A stretch of DNA of 5,467 nucleotides from Clostridia bacterium. Lineage in GTDB: Bacteria > Bacillota > Clostridia > Oscillospirales > Butyricicoccaceae. The first letter of the stretch is position 1, and each line of letters starts with the position of its first letter. The notes below the pieces were generated by a model. It had not been told where the DNA came from. It ran no database searches and worked only from the letters and a program-made list of their open reading frames with translations. The stretch covers positions 1-5,467 of the forward strand of contig JAFQKM010000117.1 in NCBI GenBank assembly GCA_017396925.1, read 5' to 3'. Made by a program: the position numbers and the translations under genes. Positions 1-5,319 of the stretch are shown piece by piece.

Positions 1-1211
1 CGAGTGAGGGGCGCCGCGGGATCGAAGCTGCCGTCGGCTGTAAGGGCAAGATAGCCGCCCTCGACGGCATCGACCACCGCCTGTGCCGCCCATGTGGGCA
101 GAGCGGCGGCATAATCGGCCTTGCGGCCGTCATCCTTCAGGTTCAGCATACGGTCGAGGACAACGGCGGTCTCGGCATGGGTGATGGGATCCCCTGCGCG
201 TAGGGTACGGCTGCCGTTTTGGCCGACTTCGCCCTCGATCAGGTCGCTCTGCAGGGCGGCGGCCATCGAGGCTCTGGCCCAGACGGGGACGCTCTCGTTG
301 TCGGCCATACCGGTGGATACGGCGGCAGTGGGCAGCGGCAGATCGCAGATCGAAGCCGCCATGGCGACAAACTGGGCACGGGTCACGGGCGCATCGGGAT
401 AAAGAAAATGTTCGGCCCCGATCTGTTCGCCGCGGAAGATGCCCAGTTCGGCCAGACGGACGGCGGCATAGTGGTTGGGGTCATCCTGCATATCGCTGTA
501 ATGGAGGCCGCTTTCGGCTTCGTGGACTTCGATGGTGAAGGCGGCCGTTTCGGCACACAGGCCGCGGGAGTCGGTGGCCGTAAAGGTAAAGGCATCGGTG
601 CGGGCTTTATTGCCGGTGGGGGTATAGACAAAGCGGCCCTCCTTCAGCGTGACCGTACCGTTTTTCGGCTGAGATGTGAGGGCGAAGGACAAAGGATCTC
701 CGTCGGGATCGATGGCCTGCAGAGTGCCGGTCAGGGGCAGGCCGCAGCAGGTCTCGCCGCTGCCGTGCAGGGCAATGGGGGCGCTGTTGGGTGTGCCGCT
801 CAGATCGAGGGAGACCGTCACGGCATCTGCGCTCATGCCGTGGCCGGCAAAGACCGGACGAACGGCAAACTCGGTATAGGTCGTGCCGCTTTCATCGGGC
901 AGGAAGCTGACCGTGCCGATATTTTCTGCACCGATAACGCTGCCGATCTCCAGCGGTTCGCCGCTGCGGGTCAGCATGCCGCCTTTGGGCAGAGTCTCGA
1001 GGACGATGCCCGAAAGGGTGCCGCCGACGGCATGAAAGTCGGCAGGGGAGAGGTGGACGGGCTGAGCGGGTTCGGCCTGCAGCGCTGCAGGCGCCAGTAC
1101 GGGTGCGGCTTTGGCATTGCGGGCGCTGATGGGGGAGAGGGCTGCCGCGCCCATCACCAGCGCCAGTGTGCAGAGGGGCGTCAGCCACAGAAGCTTCTGT
1201 CGTCTATTCAT
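1..1211 (-). CDS. Exported SLH-domain protein with Ig/cadherin-like repeat (3' end cut off by window edge)
   Basis: I translated this frame by hand: it runs without a stop from ATG at 1211 to the left edge (403 full codons). The start has AGGAGG (1219-1224) seven bases upstream. Residues 1-35 look like a Sec signal peptide: MNRRQK, a hydrophobic stretch about 7-24, and a possible signal peptidase I site near A33-K-A35. Residues about 50-140 are a Thr/Gly/Ser-rich beta-type segment. Residues about 142-231 read as a bacterial Ig/cadherin-like domain, with DPDGDPLSF at 168-176 (a calcium-binding type of motif) and FVYTPTGN and DAFTFTATD later. From about 240 there are SLH-type units: 240-285 (HYAAVRLAELGIFRG, then PVTRAQFVAM), about 302-357, and a third from about 365 still open at the edge. 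SLH domains usually bind secondary cell-wall polymers, so I infer a cell-surface protein; the substrate or role is unknown. If three SLH units end the protein, little is missing. It is transcribed divergently from the next gene. Confidence 0.9.
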   Translation of the reverse strand, partial: MNRRQKLLWLTPLCTLALVMGAAALSPISARNAKAAPVLAPAALQAEPAQPVHLSPADFHAVGGTLSGIVLETLPKGGMLTRSGEPLEIGSVIGAENIGTVSFLPDESGTTYTEFAVRPVFAGHGMSADAVTVSLDLSGTPNSAPIALHGSGETCCGLPLTGTLQAIDPDGDPLSFALTSQPKNGTVTLKEGRFVYTPTGNKARTDAFTFTATDSRGLCAETAAFTIEVHEAESGLHYSDMQDDPNHYAAVRLAELGIFRGEQIGAEHFLYPDAPVTRAQFVAMAASICDLPLPTAAVSTGMADNESVPVWARASMAAALQSDLIEGEVGQNGSRTLRAGDPITHAETAVVLDRMLNLKDDGRKADYAAALPTWAAQAVVDAVEGGYLALTADGSFDPAAPLT

Positions 1212-1231
1212 AAATGTTCCTCCTGGGATCA

Positions 1232-1260
1232 AGAATACAGGGATAGTTTCTGCACGTCAG
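1232..1260 (-). promoter_or_regulatory. Possible promoter of the SLH-protein gene
   Basis: On the minus strand CTGACG (1255-1260; 4 of 6 to TTGACA) lies 17 bases from TATTCT (1232-1237; 4 of 6 to TATAAT). The predicted transcription start would be near 1225, which puts the ribosome binding site almost at the 5' end of the mRNA. That short leader makes the call weak, and another promoter further up is possible. Confidence 0.25.
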
Positions 1261-1276
1261 CCGGAAATATGCGGCC

Positions 1277-1305
1277 TTGCGCGGCGCTTCATCCTGCCGT
1301 ATAAT
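1277..1305 (+). promoter_or_regulatory. Promoter of the aldo/keto reductase gene
   Basis: A perfect -10 hexamer TATAAT (1300-1305) is preceded, after a 17-base spacer, by TTGCGC (1277-1282; only the TTG matches the -35 consensus). Transcription would start near 1312 and give a leader of about 27 bases holding the ribosome binding site. The perfect -10 box and spacing support it; the poor -35 suggests moderate strength or help from an activator. Confidence 0.55.
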
Positions 1306-1323
1306 GCAGATAGAAAAGAAAAC

Positions 1324-1338
1324 GGGGAGGATCCATCC
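1324..1338 (+). promoter_or_regulatory. Ribosome binding site that selects a TTG start
   Basis: GGGGAGG (1324-1330) sits eight bases before TTG at 1339. The frame is open further upstream, back to an ATG at 1111, but that would extend antisense into the divergent SLH gene and across the TATAAT promoter, and would add 76 residues unlike the family. The translation from the TTG begins KKKLLGNTGIEV, which matches the usual N-terminus of aldo/keto reductases. Confidence 0.85.
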
Positions 1339-2295
1339 TTGAAAAAGAAGCTTTTGGGAAATACCGGCATCGAGGTCACGGCGGCCGGTTTCGGTGTGCT
1401 GCCCATGGGCCCCAGCCAGCTGGCCCTGCCGGTGGAGGAGGGAGCTGCCATTCTGCGCCATGCCCTCGATCGGGGCATCAATTTTATCGACACCGCCCAG
1501 TATTATCAGACCTATCCCTATATCCGCACAGCGCTGGCCGGCGGCGCCTATGATCATGTCGTCCTTTGTTCCAAGTCGCTTTGTGATGATTACGACGGCA
1601 TGATGGAGGCCATCCGTGAGGCGCAGCAGGAGCTGGCACGTGATGTGATCGATATTTTCCTCATGCACGAGGTCCGTCCCGGCCAGCTGGAGGAGCGCAG
1701 GGGCGCATGGCAGGCGCTGATCGACGCCAGGGCCGCAGGTCTGGTGCGGGCCATCGGCCTTTCGACCCATCATGTCGACATCACCGAAGCGGCCGCCGGC
1801 ATGAAGGAGCTGGATGTGGTCTTTCCGCTGATCAACTATGCCGGCCTTGGTATCCGCCGAGGGGATGCATTTGCCACAGCCGACGATATGCTGGCGGCCA
1901 TTCGCAGGTGCAGAGCTGCCGGAAAGGGCGTATTTGGTATGAAAGCCTTTGGCGGCGGCAGCCTGACCGCTCATTACCAGCAGGCGCTCGACTATGCCTT
2001 TTCGCTGCCCGAACTCGATTCGGTCATGATCGGCTTTGGCAAGGTCTCGGAGGTCGATGACCTCTTCGACTACCTCGAAGGCCGCATGGAGAAAGATTAC
2101 AACCCCGATGTGTCCAACAAGCGGGTCTATGTCAATCAGGAGGACTGCGAGGGGTGCGGCGCCTGCAAGAACGCCTGCCCGGCCGGGGCCATCTACTGGA
2201 ATGAAAACGGCCTTGCCTCGGTCGACCACGACAAATGCCTGACCTGCGGCTACTGCAGCCCGGTCTGCCCGGTGCGCGCCATCATCATGTACTAA
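1339..2295 (+). CDS. Aldo/keto reductase with C-terminal 2x[4Fe-4S] ferredoxin domain
   Basis: A 318-residue cytoplasmic oxidoreductase. Residues about 5-250 form an aldo/keto reductase TIM barrel, with the opening strand LGNTGIEV, the motif INFIDTAQYY (48-56), and the family's catalytic Asp-Tyr-Lys-His read as D51, Y56 (or Y55), K79 and H110 (FLMHE). Residues about 262-318 hold two classical 4Fe-4S motifs: C270-x2-C273-x2-C276-x3-C280-P and C300-x2-C303-x2-C306-x3-C310-P. Such fusions are known in anaerobes (the COG1453 type) and are usually annotated only as predicted oxidoreductases. The aldo/keto part normally uses NAD(P)H; I infer that the clusters pass electrons to or from a partner such as ferredoxin. 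The substrate is not evident. The gene starts at TTG, has its own promoter and a strong terminator right after the stop, so it is probably monocistronic. All tetrad and cluster residues are present, so it should be active. Confidence 0.93.
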   Translation: MKKKLLGNTGIEVTAAGFGVLPMGPSQLALPVEEGAAILRHALDRGINFIDTAQYYQTYPYIRTALAGGAYDHVVLCSKSLCDDYDGMMEAIREAQQELARDVIDIFLMHEVRPGQLEERRGAWQALIDARAAGLVRAIGLSTHHVDITEAAAGMKELDVVFPLINYAGLGIRRGDAFATADDMLAAIRRCRAAGKGVFGMKAFGGGSLTAHYQQALDYAFSLPELDSVMIGFGKVSEVDDLFDYLEGRMEKDYNPDVSNKRVYVNQEDCEGCGACKNACPAGAIYWNENGLASVDHDKCLTCGYCSPVCPVRAIIMY

Positions 2296-2301
2296 GCCAT
2301 G

Positions 2302-2341
2302 ATCTCCCATCTTCTGCTTCGGCAGGGGATGGGAGATTTTT
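2302..2341 (+). terminator. Strong intrinsic terminator with C(UUCG)G tetraloop
   Basis: The arms 2302-2317 and 2322-2337 pair over 16 base pairs, with two T-G wobbles (2312-2327, 2313-2326) and no mismatch. The loop TTCG (2318-2321) is closed by C-G, the exceptionally stable cUUCGg tetraloop. A run of five T (2337-2341) follows. It begins six bases after the reductase stop codon. Confidence 0.95.
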
Positions 2342-2393
2342 GTATAGGTTTACTTTTTGAATTGTACAAAGTGATGGATAAAAATATCTATAC

Positions 2394-2422
2394 TTTTCCC
2401 ATGTTCTGTGCTACACTATAGT
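2394..2422 (+). promoter_or_regulatory. Candidate promoter of the zinc dehydrogenase gene
   Basis: TATAGT (2417-2422; 5 of 6 to TATAAT) with a weak -35, TTTTCC (2394-2399; 3 of 6), at 17-base spacing. Transcription would start near 2429, giving a leader of about 50 bases. The whole 2342-2460 stretch is clearly richer in A+T than the genes beside it, and other weak -10/-35 pairs can be drawn in it (for example TTGTAC at 2362-2367), so the exact placement is uncertain. Confidence 0.4.
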
Positions 2423-2434
2423 TAGTTAAATAAC
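2421..2434 (+). promoter_or_regulatory. Possible operator palindrome at the dehydrogenase transcription start
   Basis: GTTAGTTAAATAAC is a 14-base palindrome centred on TTAA with one mismatched pair (G2425 against A2430). It overlaps the end of the proposed -10 box and the predicted start of transcription, which is where a repressor site would block the promoter. AT-rich DNA produces such palindromes by chance, so this is suggestive only; no regulator gene is in the window. Confidence 0.3.
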
Positions 2435-2479
2435 AAACAAATTAAATGAGCAGACAATAAAGGAAAGGGAGAAAGTATC

Positions 2480-3508
2480 ATGATGAAAACCATCGTTGTT
2501 GACCAGGCCAAGAGTTTTGCTTATGCCGAAGCCCCGATTCCCGCAGCAGGCGGTAAGTGGGTCACCCTCAAGGTCAAGCATTGTGCCATCTGCGGTTCCG
2601 ACCGCAGCTTCTGGCTGTATTACGGCGGCCAGGGCTTTACACCCGGCCATGAGTTTGCCGGTTATATCGAAGACGGCGGCGAATATGGCTTCCCCAAGGG
2701 CATGAAGGTGGTTGCAGCCGAGTTCAATTCCTGCGGCGAGTGTGAATATTGCAAGAAGGGCGAAGAGCAGCGCTGCGCCCAGATGATGGTCGATAACCCC
2801 GGCGTATCGGCCCCCGGCGCCTATGGCCCCTATGTCCGCGTCCGCGGCGATTATGTTATTCCCATGCCCGAGGATATGCCTACCAAGCTGGGCGCCATCG
2901 TCGAGCCTGTGGCCGTATCCCTCCACGGCGTCAAGTTCCTCGGCATCCAGCCGGGCGAGGATGTCCTGGTTTCGGGCAACGGTCCCATCGGCATCTATGC
3001 TGCCGCTGCTGCCAAGCTGCTGGGCGCCGGCAAGGTCATCATGACCGGCCGCAGCCAGTCCCGCGTCGATTTCTGCAATACCTTCGATTTCGTCGACATC
3101 TGCCTGTCGGTCAAGGATCCCGAATATGATGAAAAGATCAAGGCCCTGACCCCGGCCGGCGGCTTCAAGCACATCATCGACTGCGTCGGCGTTGACGATT
3201 ACGACGGCCTGCTCGGCCTGGCCGCATCGGGCGCCACCGTTGTCATGCTGGGCATGCACGCCCCCAAGCCCTGCTTCAACGCCATGTCCCTTTATCTGAA
3301 GGAAGCCACCCTCAAGACCGGCCTCTATTTCTCGTGGGCCGACTTCAAGCAGGCCTTTGAGATGGTGCGTGATAATCAGGAGATGTTCCTCTCCACCATC
3401 ACATCGGTCATTCCCGCCGAGCCCGAGGCCATTCAGCAGGCCTTTGTCAAGCTCTTTGATTCGGGCACCAATGACGAATGCAAGATCGTCATCGAACACA
3501 AGGACTAA
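2480..3508 (+). CDS. Zinc-dependent medium-chain alcohol/polyol dehydrogenase
   Basis: A 342-residue cytoplasmic enzyme of the medium-chain dehydrogenase family (usual length 340-350), which oxidises alcohols or reduces carbonyls with NAD(P). Residues about 24-145 are the GroES-like catalytic domain: catalytic zinc ligands C38 (in CAICGSD), H57 and E58 (GHEFAG), with E142 (VEPVAV) as the further conserved acid. The structural zinc site is C85, C88, C91 and C99. The nucleotide-binding fold starts about 159, with G166-N-G-P-I-G171. The residue after its second strand is G190 followed by R191-S192 rather than Asp, which suggests NADP(H). Relatives include threonine, sorbitol and sugar-phosphate dehydrogenases; the substrate cannot be told from sequence alone. 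Two ATG codons lie in tandem (2480, 2483); the first is preferred because GGGAG (2467-2471) is eight bases before it. It stands alone between two terminators. Confidence 0.93.
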   Translation: MMKTIVVDQAKSFAYAEAPIPAAGGKWVTLKVKHCAICGSDRSFWLYYGGQGFTPGHEFAGYIEDGGEYGFPKGMKVVAAEFNSCGECEYCKKGEEQRCAQMMVDNPGVSAPGAYGPYVRVRGDYVIPMPEDMPTKLGAIVEPVAVSLHGVKFLGIQPGEDVLVSGNGPIGIYAAAAAKLLGAGKVIMTGRSQSRVDFCNTFDFVDICLSVKDPEYDEKIKALTPAGGFKHIIDCVGVDDYDGLLGLAASGATVVMLGMHAPKPCFNAMSLYLKEATLKTGLYFSWADFKQAFEMVRDNQEMFLSTITSVIPAEPEAIQQAFVKLFDSGTNDECKIVIEHKD

Positions 3509-3524
3509 ACAGGATCTCCCGTTT

Positions 3525-3560
3525 TCTCCCCGGAAAGGTTTCTTTCCGGGGAGACTTTTT
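3525..3560 (+). terminator. Intrinsic terminator after the dehydrogenase
   Basis: The arms 3525-3536 and 3543-3554 pair perfectly over 12 base pairs (core CTCCCCGGAAA), with a further G3537-C3542 pair possible to give a 4-base loop. A run of five T (3556-3560) follows. It starts 16 bases after the stop codon and separates the dehydrogenase from guaA. Confidence 0.93.
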
Positions 3561-3578
3561 GCAGAATGCAGAAAAATG

Positions 3579-3607
3579 TTGGCTTTTGCTGCCGACTGTG
3601 ATAGAAT
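3579..3607 (+). promoter_or_regulatory. Promoter of guaA (extended -10 type)
   Basis: TTGGCT (3579-3584; 4 of 6) and TAGAAT (3602-3607; 5 of 6) are separated by 17 bases, and TGA stands directly before the -10, which fits the extended TGn motif. Transcription would start near 3614 with a leader of about 77 bases. A perfect TATAAT at 3613-3618 lies just downstream but has no matching -35. Confidence 0.65.
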
Positions 3608-3628
3608 AACTGTATAATTATTTCTCTG

Positions 3629-3645
3629 TGCCTGCGCGGCAGGTA
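3629..3645 (+). other. Small hairpin in the guaA leader
   Basis: Arms 3629-3635 and 3639-3645 can pair over seven base pairs (one G-T wobble) around a three-base loop. No T-run follows, so it is not a terminator, and I see no purine or PreQ1 riboswitch core around it. It may stabilise the 5' end of the mRNA or be chance. Confidence 0.3.
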
Positions 3646-3678
3646 TCTCTGTTTCTTACGTCAATTATCATAGTTATT

Positions 3679-3690
3679 GGAGGAAAGCAA
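3679..3690 (+). promoter_or_regulatory. Ribosome binding site fixing the guaA start
   Basis: GGAGG (3679-3683) lies seven bases before ATG 3691. The frame is open back to a GTG at 3628, but that GTG lacks a ribosome binding site, is inside the leader hairpin region, and would add 21 residues not found in GMP synthases. Confidence 0.9.
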
Positions 3691-5235
3691 ATGGAAAAGC
3701 AGCAGAAAGTGCTTGTCCTCGATTTCGGCGGCCAGTATAACCAGCTGATCGCACGCCGTGTTCGAGAGTGCAATGTCTATTGCGAAGTCAAGCCTTATAC
3801 CACGACCATTGAAGCCATCAAGGAATTTGATCCCATCGGCATCATCTTCACCGGTGGCCCCAACAGCGTTTACCTCGAGACCTCGCCTCAGGTCGATCCT
3901 GAGATCTTCAACCTCAATATCCCCATCTTCGGCATCTGCTACGGCTGCCAGCTGATGGCCCATCATCTGGGCGGTCTGGTCACCGAAGCACAGGACGACA
4001 GTGCCCGTGAATACGGCAAGACCGTCACCTATTACGACAATACCTGCAAGATCTTCAAGGGTCTGCCCGAGTCGGCTGTTTCGTGGATGAGCCACGGCGA
4101 CTATATGGCCAAGACACCCGAAGGCTTTGCTCTGGTCGCACACAGTGCCGCCTGCCCCAATGTCGCCATTGCCGACGAAAAGCGCGGCTTCTATGGCGTA
4201 CAGTATCATCCCGAAGTCAACCATACCGAATATGGCGTCCAGATGATCCGCAACTTCCTCTATGAGGTCTGCGGTGCCAAGGGCGACTGGACCATGGGTG
4301 ACTATAAGGAGCGCTCCATCAAGGAGATCCGTGAGAAGGTCAAGGACGGCAAGGTCCTGCTGGCTCTGTCGGGCGGCGTCGATTCCTCGGTTGCAGCCGC
4401 ACTGCTGGCCGAAGCTGTCGGCAATCAGCTGACCTGCGTATTTGTCGATCACGGCCTCATGCGTAAGGACGAGGGCGATGAGGTCGAAGAAGCCTTTGCC
4501 AAGTGGAACATCAACTTTGTCCGTGTCGATGCCGAGGCCCGTTTCCTGGGCAAGCTGGCCGGTCAGGCTGATCCCGAGACCAAGCGTAAGATCATCGGCG
4601 AAGAGTTTATCCGCGTCTTTGAGGAAGAAGCCAAGAAGATCGGTACCGTCGATTTCCTGGTCCAGGGCACCATTTATCCCGATGTCATCGAGTCGGGCGC
4701 CGGCAATGCCGCCGTCATCAAGTCGCACCACAATGTTGGCGGTCTGCCTGATTATGTCGATTTCAAGGAGATCATCGAGCCTCTGCGCCTGCTGTTCAAG
4801 GACGAAGTCCGTCAGCTGGGCCGCGAGCTGGGTCTGCCCGAATACCTGGTCATGCGCCAGCCCTTCCCCGGTCCCGGTCTGGCCATCCGCGTCATTGGCG
4901 ACATCACCAAGGAGAAGCTGGATATCCTCCGCGATGCCGACTTTATCTTCCGCGATGAGATCGCCAAGGCAAATCTGGAGCACACCATGAACCAGTATTT
5001 TGCCGTTCTGACCAATATGCGCTCGGTCGGCGTCATGGGTGACGGCCGTACCTACGACTATACACTGGCGCTGCGCTCGGTCACAACCACCGACTTTATG
5101 ACTGCCGAATGGACCCGTATTCCCTGGGAGGTACTCGACCGCGTATCGGTCCGCATCGTCAACGAAGTCAAGGGTATCAACCGCATCGTCTACGATATCA
5201 CCTCCAAACCCCCCGCAACCATCGAGTGGGAATAA
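3691..5235 (+). CDS. guaA: GMP synthase (glutamine-hydrolysing)
   Basis: A 514-residue cytoplasmic enzyme (family about 510-525) that converts XMP, ATP and glutamine to GMP, the last step of guanine nucleotide synthesis. Residues 7-190 are the class I glutamine amidotransferase domain, with the catalytic triad C83 (in GICYGCQL), H173 and E175 (QYHPEV). Residues about 205-395 are the ATP pyrophosphatase domain, with the P-loop S227-G-G-V-D-S-S233 and, at 390-396, QPFPGPG. The rest is the dimerisation domain, ending in the highly conserved KPPATIEWE. No key residue is missing. The gene has its own promoter, a leader of about 77 bases and a terminator immediately after the stop, so it is transcribed alone; guaB is not beside it. 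Codon use (GTC, ATC, GCC, TCG preferred) matches the upstream genes, so it belongs to the host backbone. Confidence 0.99.
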   Translation: MEKQQKVLVLDFGGQYNQLIARRVRECNVYCEVKPYTTTIEAIKEFDPIGIIFTGGPNSVYLETSPQVDPEIFNLNIPIFGICYGCQLMAHHLGGLVTEAQDDSAREYGKTVTYYDNTCKIFKGLPESAVSWMSHGDYMAKTPEGFALVAHSAACPNVAIADEKRGFYGVQYHPEVNHTEYGVQMIRNFLYEVCGAKGDWTMGDYKERSIKEIREKVKDGKVLLALSGGVDSSVAAALLAEAVGNQLTCVFVDHGLMRKDEGDEVEEAFAKWNINFVRVDAEARFLGKLAGQADPETKRKIIGEEFIRVFEEEAKKIGTVDFLVQGTIYPDVIESGAGNAAVIKSHHNVGGLPDYVDFKEIIEPLRLLFKDEVRQLGRELGLPEYLVMRQPFPGPGLAIRVIGDITKEKLDILRDADFIFRDEIAKANLEHTMNQYFAVLTNMRSVGVMGDGRTYDYTLALRSVTTTDFMTAEWTRIPWEVLDRVSVRIVNEVKGINRIVYDITSKPPATIEWE

Positions 5236-5245
5236 TATAAAAAAT

Positions 5246-5289
5246 CCCCGGAAGCCTTGATTTTACAGGGTTTCCGGGGTTATTTTTTT
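5246..5289 (+). terminator. Intrinsic terminator after guaA, possibly bidirectional
   Basis: Arms 5246-5256 and 5269-5279 pair over 11 base pairs (one G-T wobble, 5254-5271), with a twelfth T-G wobble at 5257-5268 and a loop of about ten bases. A run of seven T (5283-5289) follows. On the other strand the A-run at 5239-5244 gives a T-run after the same hairpin, so it may also stop transcription of the converging gene at the right edge. Confidence 0.92.
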
Positions 5290-5295
5290 GCCATT

Positions 5296-5315
5296 TGGCT
5301 CTACAATGGCTCTAC
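5296..5315 (+). repeat. Tandem 9-bp direct repeat TGGCTCTAC
   Basis: TGGCTCTAC occurs at 5296-5304 and again, exactly, at 5307-5315, with two bases between: an 11-base period, about one helical turn. In addition CCATT (5291-5295) and AATGG (5305-5309) form an inverted repeat around the first copy. It lies between the guaA terminator and the stop codon of the minus-strand gene. Repeats of this spacing can be protein-binding sites, for example recombinase arm sites, but the function is not shown by the sequence. Confidence 0.6.
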
Positions 5316-5319
5316 TTTT

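Noticed and set aside
219..1304. Plus-strand open frame of 361 codons across the left region
   Set aside because: It is Gly/Ala/Gln-rich with no motifs and runs antisense to the SLH protein, whose minus-strand frame has a signal peptide, Ig-like and SLH domains and a strong ribosome binding site.
1111..1338. N-terminal extension of the aldo/keto reductase from ATG 1111
   Set aside because: It overlaps the divergent gene and the promoter, lacks a ribosome binding site, and the added residues are unlike the family; TTG 1339 is better supported.
2342..2421. GTATAG (2342-2347), CTATAC (2388-2393) and CTATAG (2416-2421) as a regulator-binding set
   Set aside because: The arms are only six bases and separated by 40 and 22 bases in AT-rich DNA; chance is a sufficient explanation.
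3608..3690. Purine-type riboswitch or leader peptide before guaA
   Set aside because: The guanine/adenine aptamer signature is absent, only one small hairpin is present with no terminator, and the in-frame GTG at 3628 has no ribosome binding site.
1204..4983. Long open frames antisense to the three complete plus-strand genes (about 1204-2310, 2426-3499 and 3661-4983 on the minus strand)
   Set aside because: They mirror real genes with clear families on the plus strand. The strong GTC/GCC/ATC/TCG codon bias removes stops from the opposite frame. Their translations are rich in Asp, Gly, Ala and Ile without family motifs, and they lack ribosome binding sites.
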